Assembly: GCA_029210625.1 (NCBI GenBank)
Contig: JARGFU010000006.1
Location: 1-64,000, forward strand
Direction of reading: 5' to 3'
Source: Deltaproteobacteria bacterium
Lineage (GTDB): Bacteria; Myxococcota; Myxococcia; SLRQ01
DNA: 64,000 nt
Part shown: positions 25,414 through 33,277 of the stretch, piece by piece
Position numbering within the stretch: position 1 is the stretch's first letter
Layout of the letters: each line of letters begins with the position of its first letter
Notes under the pieces: generated by a model
What the model was told of the DNA's origin: nothing
The model's input: only the letters and a program-made list of their open reading frames with translations
The model's database searches: none
Position numbers and translations under genes: made by a program

Positions 25414-26634
25414 TCAGGGCGTGAGGAAGCGGCCCCGGATGACGAAGTCGGGGTTCGCGCCGTCCTGCCAGGTGAGGAAGAAGCGGCCGCCGCCCAGGGC
25501 GATCAGGCTCAGGGGGTAGGGGGCGGCGTTGGTGGTGCCCACCTCGCCGGCCCCGGAGAGGGTGCCGTCGCTGGCGACCCGGACGAAGTGGACCTCGTTC
25601 GAGAGGCCGCCGAGGTTGCGGTACCAGGCGACCATCGCGCCGGTCTCGTCGGCGGCGACCACCGGCGAGTGATCCGTGCCCGGGTCGCCCAGGTTGATCA
25701 AGAGCCCGCCGGGCAGGCGGAGCCGCGGCTGGTTCATGCCGGCGTAGGCGAGCCAGGTCTCGCTGCCGTGGCTGGCGAGGGAGGGGTGAGTCCCACCCGC
25801 GCTGCCGCCGATGGGGGTGGCCGCGGCCGGGGCGCCGGCGCCCTCGGCCAGGCTGGAGGTGGTGACGCCCGTGCTGCCGCCCCCATCGTCCCAGGCCACC
25901 TGGAGGGTCCGGGCGCCGTCGAGGCTCACCGTCGGGTTCACCTGCCCGATCGCGGGCCGGAGGTCCCAGTCCCAGCTCTCGCCCACCAGCGAGGCGTCCG
26001 CGTCGAGGTGCTGTCCGTAGGCCTGGAAGGCGGTGGCGTCGGCGTGGCCCCAGGCGCCCACCAGGGTGAAGCCTCCCTGCGCGCGCGGGGCGATCTGCGG
26101 CATCCAGGCGTTCTGCTCGTTGACCACGCCGCCGCGCCGGGCCGCCAGCTCGGTGGGGCCGGTCAGCGCCGCTCCCTCGGCGTCGTAGAGGCGGAAGTGC
26201 GTGTCGAGGTTGTAGGGGGCGGTCTGGTTGTCCGACTGCCAGGCGACGAGCACCCGCTCACCGCTCCCGACGATGGCGGGATCGAGCTGGTTGATGGTGT
26301 CGTCCGCGCTCACCGCCCAGGGCTCGCCGATGGGCGCCCCGTCGCAGGAGAGGCGCAGGGCCTGGATGGAGAAGTTGCCGCCCTCGCTGGGGTGAGAGTA
26401 GGCGACCCAGATCTCCTGGTTGGCGAAGGCCGCCGCCGCGTGGATCTGGGTGAGGGGGCCGAGGGTGTCGAGGGCCAGGTTCTCGGTGGGTGGGGTGAGG
26501 TCGGCGCAGGGGGTGTGGTTCGTGCCGCCGTCGCCTCCACCGTCCCGGCCGTCGTCGTCGGCGGGGGTGCCGCAGGCCAGGCTCAGCGCGAGGAGGGGCA
26601 GGAGGAGGGCGAGGTGAGCAGCGGGCTTCTTCAT
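25414..26634 (-). CDS. Surface lipoprotein with beta-propeller-like repeats
   Basis: 406 aa. Signal peptide with lipobox LSLAC at about residue 20, then an Asp/Gly-rich linker (TPADDDGRDGGGDGG) typical of myxobacterial lipoproteins. The remainder is beta-rich with repeated W/Y-containing strands (EIWVAYSHPSEGGNF, RVLVAWQSDNQT, TLQVAWDDGGGS, TWLAYAGMNQ, GAMVAWYRNLGG, FFLTWQDGANP) spaced ~45-60 residues apart, suggesting a six- or seven-bladed propeller. No enzyme motif. The gene before it in the transcript (26690-27799) ends 55 bp upstream. Confidence 0.8.
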   Translation of the reverse strand: MKKPAAHLALLLPLLALSLACGTPADDDGRDGGGDGGTNHTPCADLTPPTENLALDTLGPLTQIHAAAAFANQEIWVAYSHPSEGGNFSIQALRLSCDGAPIGEPWAVSADDTINQLDPAIVGSGERVLVAWQSDNQTAPYNLDTHFRLYDAEGAALTGPTELAARRGGVVNEQNAWMPQIAPRAQGGFTLVGAWGHADATAFQAYGQHLDADASLVGESWDWDLRPAIGQVNPTVSLDGARTLQVAWDDGGGSTGVTTSSLAEGAGAPAAATPIGGSAGGTHPSLASHGSETWLAYAGMNQPRLRLPGGLLINLGDPGTDHSPVVAADETGAMVAWYRNLGGLSNEVHFVRVASDGTLSGAGEVGTTNAAPYPLSLIALGGGRFFLTWQDGANPDFVIRGRFLTP

Positions 26635-26677
26635 CGCCGCCTCGAATAGCCGATCGGCCCCCTCCTTGGCGAGGGAC

Positions 26678-26708
26678 CCCGCCCGGCGGCTACTCGGATC
26701 CGGGCGGG
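26678..26708 (-). terminator. GC hairpin at the 3' end of the 26690-27799 gene
   Basis: CCCGCCCGG (26678-26686) and CCGGGCGGG (26700-26708) form a perfect 9-bp stem spanning the stop codon of the leftward gene. There is no U-tract, so termination efficiency is doubtful. Confidence 0.35.
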
Positions 26709-27799
26709 TCGAGGGAGGAGAGGACGGCCTCTCGCAGGCCCCGCAGCTCTCCCTCGAGGAGGACGCCCGGGGCGGCCCCCTCGCTCTCGCGGGTCTCGTA
26801 GGTGAGCTCGAGCCCCTCGCCGGCGAGGGCCTCCTTCAGGCCGGCGGCGCCGAGCTCCATCAGCTCATCCCAGCCGAAGGGGTCGGCGCTGCAGCGCAGC
26901 TCCAGGTGGAGGCGCAGGGTGTCGGCGTCGATGAGGTCGATGAAGCCCTCGAGGCGCTGGCACTCGCCGAGGGCGGCGCCCCCGGCGGAGGGCTGCGGGT
27001 CGCCCTCGAGCGCAGCGAGGGCCAGCGAGCGGATCAGGGGGACGTCGAGGCGCAGCACCCCGGTGGCGTCTCCCGGGCCGCGCAGCGCCGCCAGCGCCTG
27101 ACCCAGCTCCGAGCCGCGCGCGCCTGCCTCGCCAGCCGCGTCGAGGTGATCGAGGCTCCGCTTCAGAGGCTCGAGCCCGGTGGCCATCAGGATGCTGCCC
27201 CCCAAGAGGCTGAAGGCGCCGTCGGGCCCGTCGAGGATCGTACGGCCCCGGTGCTCGACGAACTCCTCCTTCGCGCTGCCCTCCTCGAGGGCCGAGATCC
27301 AGTCCAGGCTGCGGGCGTACATCCGGGGCAGGTGGTCGAGGTTGATTGCGCCGACCACCGTGGGCTCGCCCTCCTCGCCCTCCTCTCCGGGGTGGAGCAC
27401 GACGATCCCCTCGATGGGGAAGAGCCAGCCGAGCTGCTGCCGGTTGGAGCTGTTGCCGGCCTGCTGGAGGAAGCGCAGGGGCGCGGGCAGCCCGGCGCGC
27501 TCCGCGCTCTCCCGCTGGGCGGCCGCGAGGGCGTCGAAGAAGGTGTCGACCACCGCCTCCACGCCCGGGTCCTCGAGGTTCGCCTCGACGAACAGCACCC
27601 CGATGGCCTCGTCGTCCACCAGGGAGGCGAGCTCGATCTGCCCGGGGGTGGTGGCCAGGTAGAGCGCCGCCCCGCCCGCGAGGAGGCAGCTGCCGAAGAA
27701 GAAGACCCCCGCCACGATGGCGCAGCCCAGCAGCACCCGGGTGGCGCCGCTGCGGCCTCGCGTGAGCGAGGGGCGGGGAGGAGAGGCGGCGGTGCTCAT
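26690..27799 (-). CDS. Membrane-anchored protein of unknown function (DUF3352-like layout)
   Basis: 369 aa. One N-terminal membrane segment (VLLGCAIVAGVFFFGSCLLAGGAALYL), then a large periplasmic domain. The body has the general look of substrate-free lipoprotein-like sensors with phrases such as IGVLFVEANLEDPGVEAVVDTFFDAL, GIVVLHPGEEGEEG and GRTILDGPDGAFSLLGGSILMATG. A DUF3352-type fold is only a guess. The ATG at 27799 is preferred over longer frames because those overlap the divergent CheW gene. Confidence 0.7.
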   Translation of the reverse strand: MSTAASPPRPSLTRGRSGATRVLLGCAIVAGVFFFGSCLLAGGAALYLATTPGQIELASLVDDEAIGVLFVEANLEDPGVEAVVDTFFDALAAAQRESAERAGLPAPLRFLQQAGNSSNRQQLGWLFPIEGIVVLHPGEEGEEGEPTVVGAINLDHLPRMYARSLDWISALEEGSAKEEFVEHRGRTILDGPDGAFSLLGGSILMATGLEPLKRSLDHLDAAGEAGARGSELGQALAALRGPGDATGVLRLDVPLIRSLALAALEGDPQPSAGGAALGECQRLEGFIDLIDADTLRLHLELRCSADPFGWDELMELGAAGLKEALAGEGLELTYETRESEGAAPGVLLEGELRGLREAVLSSLDPPGSE

Positions 27800-27850
27800 C
27801 GAGGCCGAGCTTATGATGGTTGCGCCGCCGGAGCCTCCTGCTAACCTGCG

Positions 27851-28315
27851 GTGGTCTTGGGAGCGCAGGATTCCAACCGTCACCTCGTCTTCCGGGCGGG
27901 CAACGCCTGGGCCGCCGTGCCCGTGCCCGCGGTCCTCGAGATCCGGGCGCTGCCCGAGTACACACCCCTGCCCGGGCAGCCGCGCTTCATGCGTGGCCTG
28001 ATCGTCGTCGACGAGAAGATCGTGCCGGTGATCGAGCTGGGCGAGGCGCTGGGCCTCGAGGCCGAGGAGACCGAGTCCAAGGTCCGCCGCGGGCGCCTGG
28101 TCGTCCTCGGCCAGGAGAAGCGGCGGATGGGGATCCACACCTCCCGGGTGCTGGGCTTCGTCGATCTGCGGGAGGAGGAGCGGGCCGGGGTCGAGGTCCT
28201 CGCCGGGCCGATCGCCGCCATCGCCGAGGAGGCCTACATGGCCCTCGACGGCTGGGTCGCGGTCTCCACCTTCGACAAGCTCTTCGGGCACGTCCGCGGG
28301 CTCATCACCCGCTGA
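27851..28315 (+). CDS. Orphan CheW-like chemotaxis coupling protein
   Basis: 154-aa single CheW domain: HLVFRAGNAWAAVPVPAVLEIRALPEYTPLPGQPRFMRGLIVVDEKIVPVIELGEALG, the canonical insertion after the IRG-like segment, and VDLREEERAGVEVLAGPIAAIAEEAYMALDGWVAVSTFDKLF. It would couple a receptor to a CheA kinase, but no che genes adjoin it. The GTG at 27851 is chosen; a TTG two codons on is an alternative. Confidence 0.88.
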   Translation: MVLGAQDSNRHLVFRAGNAWAAVPVPAVLEIRALPEYTPLPGQPRFMRGLIVVDEKIVPVIELGEALGLEAEETESKVRRGRLVVLGQEKRRMGIHTSRVLGFVDLREEERAGVEVLAGPIAAIAEEAYMALDGWVAVSTFDKLFGHVRGLITR

Positions 28316-28343
28316 TCCGGGACCGGTTGCCCGGCGCCCCGCC

Positions 28344-29306
28344 TCAGAGGAGGAGGGCCGCGGCGGCGGAGGCCGCCAGGGGAACGGTCAGGTTGTCGTC
28401 CAGCGGGCCGGAGTAGAGCTCGGCCAGGGCGCCGGCGAGGGCGGCGCCGACGCTCATCCGCAGGATCACCCAGCCGCCCAGCTCGGGGGCCACCAGGGAG
28501 AGGAGGAGCACGCCGAAGACGAGGGAGGCGCCGACGAAGGCCAGGCTGCCCTCGAGGGTCTTCTCCCCGAAGAGGCGCCGGCGTCCGAAGTGCTTGCCCA
28601 CCAGCGAGGCCGCCGGATCCCCCAGGGCCAGGACCAGCACGCCCAGCTCGACGGCGGGCCTCGGCAGCCAGACGACGCCGACCAGGAGGGCGCCCACGTA
28701 CCAGACGGCCGAGGGGACGTGGAGGTGCTCGTGCGGCCGCGAGATGGCGCCGAAGAGCCGCTCGACCATCTTCTCGTTCACGACCGGTGAGATGCGCCGA
28801 CCCAGATCCAACAGGATGAAGGCGAAGAAGATCGCCGCGGCCAGCCCGGCGACCACCAGCCGCTGCCCGAGCAGCTCGTAGATGGCGATGCCGATGAGGC
28901 CGCTGCTGATGTGGAAGAGGTTCCGGGCGTAGTTGCGCGGCTTGAGCCGGGCCAGCCGGCGGCCGGCGGGCAGCGCGAGCTCGGCGTTCTTCGCCTCGAG
29001 GTGGAGGGCCTCGTAGGTGTGCGCCAGGGCGCGCCAGCGCGCGCGCAGCTCGGCGGCGCGGGGCACGGAGCTCTCGAGCTCCCGGCCCAGGGCGGCGAGC
29101 TCGGCCGCGGCGGCATGGAAGTGCGACGAGAGCTCACCGGCCGAGGCCTCGGCGACCTGGCGCAGCCGCTCGGTGAGACGGGTGGCCTGCTCCGAGAGGC
29201 CCTCGGGGAGCCGGGCCCGCCGGAAGCGGGTGCCCAGGGACTCGGTGAGGGCCACGAAGTCGTGCAGGTCGCAGATGGAGAGCGAGAGGGCGTATTCGGG
29301 CGACAT
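28344..29306 (-). CDS. SEC59/DGK1-like membrane protein (CTP-dependent lipid kinase family) with N-terminal helical domain
   Basis: 320 aa. The first ~120 residues are soluble and helical (coiled-coil-like Ala/Glu/Leu/Arg repeats). The C-terminal ~195 residues have six or seven membrane segments and the family's signatures NLFHISSGLIGIAIYE, LGDPAASLVGKHFGRRRLFGEKTLEGSLAF and ELYSGPLDDNLTVPL. Relatives (dolichol kinase, Dgk1, phytol kinase) use CTP to phosphorylate lipid alcohols. Substrate is unknown. The N-terminal helical extension is not part of the standard family. Confidence 0.82.
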   Translation of the reverse strand: MSPEYALSLSICDLHDFVALTESLGTRFRRARLPEGLSEQATRLTERLRQVAEASAGELSSHFHAAAAELAALGRELESSVPRAAELRARWRALAHTYEALHLEAKNAELALPAGRRLARLKPRNYARNLFHISSGLIGIAIYELLGQRLVVAGLAAAIFFAFILLDLGRRISPVVNEKMVERLFGAISRPHEHLHVPSAVWYVGALLVGVVWLPRPAVELGVLVLALGDPAASLVGKHFGRRRLFGEKTLEGSLAFVGASLVFGVLLLSLVAPELGGWVILRMSVGAALAGALAELYSGPLDDNLTVPLAASAAAALLL

Positions 29307-29362
29307 CGCCCACCCTGACTACCACCCGCGGACCCGCCCCCCGGGTCATGGTTCGGTCAGGA

Positions 29363-29761
29363 TTACCGTCCGTGAACCAGCTTGCGCTCCCCCTGGGGGA
29401 AGTGGACGGTCATCTTGGTGCCCTGGACGCTCTGGACGACGCCCTCCCCGAAGGAGGGGTGGACGACGCGATCGCCCGGCGCGAAGCGCTCCTTCGGGTG
29501 GTAGCCGCGTGCCGGGCGCCCGGGATCGGCCGTGACGGGGGGCGCCTTCGCCGCCGCGCTCTTGCGCGTGGTGACCCCGCCGCGAGGCGCCTTCGCCGCG
29601 CTCGCCCCGGCGCCGCCGGGCCGCTTCAGGCGGTGTACCCCACCACACTGCTTGCACTGCACCTTGGCGATCTTGTCGTCCTTCTTGGACACCACCACGT
29701 GCCAGACGTCGCCGCACTTGCGGCAGATGGACTCGATGTCGGCTCCGATCGCCTCGCTCAT
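29363..29761 (-). CDS. Zinc-ribbon protein with UvrD/CarD-like C-terminal domain
   Basis: 132 aa. N-terminal zinc ribbon with CRKCGDVWHVVV and CKQCGGVHRLKRP (two CxxC pairs about 20 residues apart). A Lys/Ala/Pro-rich linker follows. The C-terminal ~45 residues, FAPGDRVVHPSFGEGVVQSVQGTKMTVHFPQGERKLVHGR, match the small beta domain found at the C terminus of UvrD/PcrA helicases (DUF3553-like), which contacts RNA polymerase. This suggests a transcription- or repair-associated adaptor; the role is inference. Monocistronic. Confidence 0.75.
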   Translation of the reverse strand: MSEAIGADIESICRKCGDVWHVVVSKKDDKIAKVQCKQCGGVHRLKRPGGAGASAAKAPRGGVTTRKSAAAKAPPVTADPGRPARGYHPKERFAPGDRVVHPSFGEGVVQSVQGTKMTVHFPQGERKLVHGR

Positions 29762-29957
29762 GCGGCCACCCTATCCTGCTTCGCTCCGGGGAGGGCTGCG
29801 TCGAGGGTGAGAATCGACCGGAGCGTTCCGGCGCAGCGGTGCACCCAAAACGAGTCAGCGCCGGGCACCGGAGGGGGAGAGCGGGCCGATCCCGGGCAGA
29901 TCCGCGCTGGCACGCCCCTCGCAGAACCGTGAGGCGACCACGAGAGAGGAGGTCGGG

Positions 29958-31166
29958 ATGAGCACGGCAAAGGCAACGGTGATCGCCCACCCCGCGGCGG
30001 TCCGCGAGGTCACCGGCTGGCGGAGAGGCCGGCCGATCGAGGATCCGGAGAAGATGAAGCGCTGGGGCTGGGTGACGGCCCGCCCCTCCGAGTTCCTGGT
30101 GCACTGCCGGCGGGGCCGGGTGCTGGAGGACTCGAGCGGCCAGGGCGCGACCTGCTTCAAGTGGCCCATGGACTCGGTGGCGGTGGTGCCGACCTCCCTG
30201 CAGCGCGTGCAGTTCACCGCCGATCAGGTGACCCGGGAGAAGGTCGGGGTGGCGGTCACCGGCCTCGCGGTCTACCGGATCGCGAACCCCCTGCTCGCCT
30301 TCCGGCTGCTCAACTTCTCCTTCCCGGAGCGGGCGCAGGAGAAGCTCGACGAGGTGCTGGTGGAGATGCTCATCGGCGCCTGCCGCCGCCTCATCGCCAA
30401 CCTCGAGGTCGAGGCCTGCCTCACCCAGCGCAAGTCCGCCCTGGCCGAGCGCCTCCTCCAGGAGATCGCGCCGGTGGTCGGCGGCAGCGGCCGGGCGCGG
30501 GACGCCAGCGACCAGGGCTGGGGGGTGGTCGTCGACACCATCGAGATCCAGGAGGTGCGTGTCCTCTCCGACTCGGTCTTCGAGGCCATGCAGGCGCCCT
30601 ATCGCTCGCGCATCGATCGGGAGGCCCGGGAGGCGCGGGCCGAGGCCGCCCAGCTGGCCACGCTGCGCGAGGCCGAGGCCCAGCAGCGGATGCAGGAGGC
30701 CCGCCTCGAGGGCGAGGCCGCGGTCCGGACCCGGCAGGCCGAGCTCGCCCGGGAGGCGGCCGAGCGCAAGATGCAGGACGCCATCCGGGAGAAGGAGCGG
30801 CTGGTGCAGGAGGCGGCCGCCGAGGTCGCTGCCCACGAGACGCGGATGCAGGCGGCGGCGGTGCGCGCCGAGCTCGAGACGAGCGAGGCCCGGGGCCGTC
30901 ACCTCCTGCGCCAGGAGGAGGCGAGGCTGCTGCGCTTCGAGCGCCTCCTCCACGCCGAGGGAGAGCTGAAGCTGGCCGAGATCCGGCGCCTCGACGCCGA
31001 GTCCGACGCCCGCCGGACCCTGGCCGAGAACCTCCCCGAGCTGGCGCAGGCCGTCGGGGCGCGCTTCGGCGAGGTGAAGATCACCCAGATCGGCGGCGGG
31101 GAGAGCCCCTTCGCCTCCATCGCCCAGGCGGTGGCCTCCCTCCTCGAGCTGGCCCGGGAGGGCTGA
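29958..31166 (+). CDS. SPFH/Band-7 domain protein without membrane anchor
   Basis: 402 aa. The SPFH domain (about residues 40-215) includes VLEDSSGQGATCFKWPMDSVAVVPTSLQRVQF, VTREKVGVAVTGLAVYRI and GWGVVVDTIEIQEVRVLSDSVFEAMQAPYR. It is followed by a ~130-residue Ala/Glu/Arg-rich coiled coil (residues 215-345) and a short C-terminal tail. Unlike flotillins it shows no N-terminal hydrophobic segment, so membrane association, if any, must be peripheral. Strong AGGAGGT precedes the ATG. Probably forms oligomeric scaffolds. Confidence 0.87.
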   Translation: MSTAKATVIAHPAAVREVTGWRRGRPIEDPEKMKRWGWVTARPSEFLVHCRRGRVLEDSSGQGATCFKWPMDSVAVVPTSLQRVQFTADQVTREKVGVAVTGLAVYRIANPLLAFRLLNFSFPERAQEKLDEVLVEMLIGACRRLIANLEVEACLTQRKSALAERLLQEIAPVVGGSGRARDASDQGWGVVVDTIEIQEVRVLSDSVFEAMQAPYRSRIDREAREARAEAAQLATLREAEAQQRMQEARLEGEAAVRTRQAELAREAAERKMQDAIREKERLVQEAAAEVAAHETRMQAAAVRAELETSEARGRHLLRQEEARLLRFERLLHAEGELKLAEIRRLDAESDARRTLAENLPELAQAVGARFGEVKITQIGGGESPFASIAQAVASLLELAREG

Positions 31167-31205
31167 GGCTCGCCTCCGTCCCCGGCCTGCCTGTAGATTG
31201 CCAGG

Positions 31206-31826
31206 GTGGGCCGGGAGAGAGGGAGAGCCTGGAAGCTCGTCGGTGCGCCGCTGCTGATCACGCTGCTCTGCACACCGGGTGGCGTGCGCGCCGAGGAGCC
31301 CGGCCGCGAGGGCCAGGGCTCCGGCGACGCCACCGAGGCCTCGGTGGGAGAGGGGGACGCTCCCTGGATGCCCCTCTTCGAGCTCTCCCTGGCGGACACG
31401 CAGTTCTTCGCCGGTGGCGCGGTCCCCGACGAGCTCGAGCAGATCGTCCCGACCTCGGCCGCGCTCTTCCTCGGGGAGCTCTTCCTCACCTACCGGTGGC
31501 GGCTGCTCACCTTCTTCCACCTCCCCCTCACGCCGGAGCGCAGCATCGTCGAGGGCGAGCTCGTCACGACCTACTCGCCGCCGGCGATCGCCGCGGGGCT
31601 CTCCTACGCCCCCTGGTGGAAGGACTTCCGGGAGAAGCGGCGCCTCGAGCTGCAGGTGGCGCTGGTGGGCGGCGTCTTCCTGCGCAAGGAGCCACGCTAC
31701 TTCCCGATGACGGCGGTGCGGCTCTACCTGCTGCACGCGGAGGACATGGGCATCTACCTGGGGATGGCCTACGCCTTCGCCCCCGGCACCTTCGGCCTGA
31801 TCTACGGCTTCGGCTACCGGTTCTGA
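31206..31826 (+). CDS. Secreted or outer-membrane protein of unknown function
   Basis: 206 aa from a GTG. Signal peptide (LVGAPLLITLLCTPGGVRA), an acidic Gly/Ser linker, then alternating amphipathic strands (FELSLADTQFFAG, LFLTYRWRLLTFFHLP, IVEGELVTTYSPPAIAAGLSYAPWW, LELQVALVGGVFL, MGIYLGMAYAFAPGTFGLIYGFGYRF) ending in Phe. A terminal aromatic and beta-strands are typical of small outer-membrane barrels. It starts 39 bp after the SPFH gene. Confidence 0.75.
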   Translation: MGRERGRAWKLVGAPLLITLLCTPGGVRAEEPGREGQGSGDATEASVGEGDAPWMPLFELSLADTQFFAGGAVPDELEQIVPTSAALFLGELFLTYRWRLLTFFHLPLTPERSIVEGELVTTYSPPAIAAGLSYAPWWKDFREKRRLELQVALVGGVFLRKEPRYFPMTAVRLYLLHAEDMGIYLGMAYAFAPGTFGLIYGFGYRF

Positions 31827-31881
31827 ACTCGCGGCGCATGCCACCTCGTGCGAGAATCCCCGCCGTGAAGAGGATGGGGGA

Positions 31882-33270
31882 ATGAGCGTGACCGGGACCC
31901 GGCCGAGGGTGGAGGCCCCCCTCGAGGCCCTCGAGGCCTTCTTCAGCACCGAGGTCATCCGCGGTGAGCGGATCGTCGCCTGGACGAGGCTGGTCCTCGC
32001 CGTCACCGGGCTGGGCAACGAGGTCTACATCGGGAAGTTCCCGGGGACCGCGGGCGCCACGGTGGACTCCACCCTGACCACCACCGGTCTGGCGCTGGCC
32101 TTCGCCTACTCGCTCTTCACGCTCCTGACCCTCAAGCGTGCGGGCAAGACCACCGAGCTGCGCCTCTTCCTCTCGGTGACCGTGGACGCGATCCTCATCT
32201 GCCTGGTCACCTGCGGCGACATCGTCCAGCCCGACCCGAACTACCACGGGCTCCTGCGGGAGACGAGCGTGGGCCTCTTCTTCCTGGCGGCGATGGCCGC
32301 GGGGGTCCGCCTCTCCGGCCGGGTCGCCATCGGGGGCTCGATCATGTTGCTGCTGGTGGGCATCGGGATGGTCATCGCCGACACCACCCTGCAGCCCGAC
32401 TACGTGCGCTACGGGGAGGAGGAGATCATCCTCTGCCTGATCCTGCTGCTGGGCTCGACGCTGCTGGGCTACACCGGCGCCTCGCGGACCCGGAACCTGG
32501 TCTTCCGGGGCGCGAACTTCGCGGTCGAGGCCGAGCGGACGCGGCAGCGCTTCGGCGTCTACGTCTCCAAGGAGGTCGCCGATCAGGTCCTGAAGGACGA
32601 CGAGACCAAGAAGGGAGGGCGCCGCCAGCCGGTGGCCGTGCTCTTCTGCGACCTGCGGGGCTTCACCCGCTACGCCGAGAAGACGCCGCCCGAGCAGCTG
32701 GTCACCGAGCTCAACGACTACCTCGACGCCATGCTGGCGGTGGTCCGCGAGGAGGGGGGCTGGCTCGACAAGTACATCGGCGACGCGATGATGGTCGTCT
32801 TCGGGGTCGGGTCGCCCCGGGCCGACGACGCCTCGCGCGCGATCCGGACGGCGGCCGGGATGCGCACCGCCCTGATGCGCCACAACGAGGAGCGCAAGCG
32901 AAAGGGGAAGCCTCCCTTCGCCCACGGCATCGGCGTCCACCACGGCAGCGCGATCGTGGGGAACATCGGCACCGAGGACCGGCTGCAGTTCACGGTCGTC
33001 GGTGACGTGGTCAACCTCGCCAGCCGCCTCGAGGCGGCCACCAAGCAGGTGCAGGTCCCGGTCCTCATCTCCAGCGTCGCGGCCCACGTCGCCCGCGGCG
33101 CCCCGGGCAAGGGCCTCCCGGCCCTGCGGGAGGTGGGCAACCACGAGCTCCCTGGCCGCAGCGGCAGCTTCGATCTCTACACCCTCGAGAGCGAGTCCCG
33201 TGCGGCGACCTACGACCCGGGCTTCGAGGACGAGACCTCCGGCGACTTCAAGCCGATCCACAGCCGCTGA
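31882..33270 (+). CDS. Class III adenylate/guanylate cyclase, membrane-bound
   Basis: 462 aa. The N-terminal half has about six membrane segments (residues 30-215), then a short linker and a C-terminal cyclase domain from about residue 245. Metal-binding motifs are present: VAVLFCDLRGFTRYAE (first Asp) and LDKYIGDAMMVVFG (second Asp), with FTVVGDVVNLASRLEAAT for the transition-state region. Makes cAMP or cGMP; substrate choice is not clear by eye. The layout resembles the membrane cyclases abundant in Myxococcota. Converges on the GT39-like gene with a 7-bp gap. Confidence 0.9.
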   Translation: MSVTGTRPRVEAPLEALEAFFSTEVIRGERIVAWTRLVLAVTGLGNEVYIGKFPGTAGATVDSTLTTTGLALAFAYSLFTLLTLKRAGKTTELRLFLSVTVDAILICLVTCGDIVQPDPNYHGLLRETSVGLFFLAAMAAGVRLSGRVAIGGSIMLLLVGIGMVIADTTLQPDYVRYGEEEIILCLILLLGSTLLGYTGASRTRNLVFRGANFAVEAERTRQRFGVYVSKEVADQVLKDDETKKGGRRQPVAVLFCDLRGFTRYAEKTPPEQLVTELNDYLDAMLAVVREEGGWLDKYIGDAMMVVFGVGSPRADDASRAIRTAAGMRTALMRHNEERKRKGKPPFAHGIGVHHGSAIVGNIGTEDRLQFTVVGDVVNLASRLEAATKQVQVPVLISSVAAHVARGAPGKGLPALREVGNHELPGRSGSFDLYTLESESRAATYDPGFEDETSGDFKPIHSR

Positions 33271-33277
33271 AGCAGGC

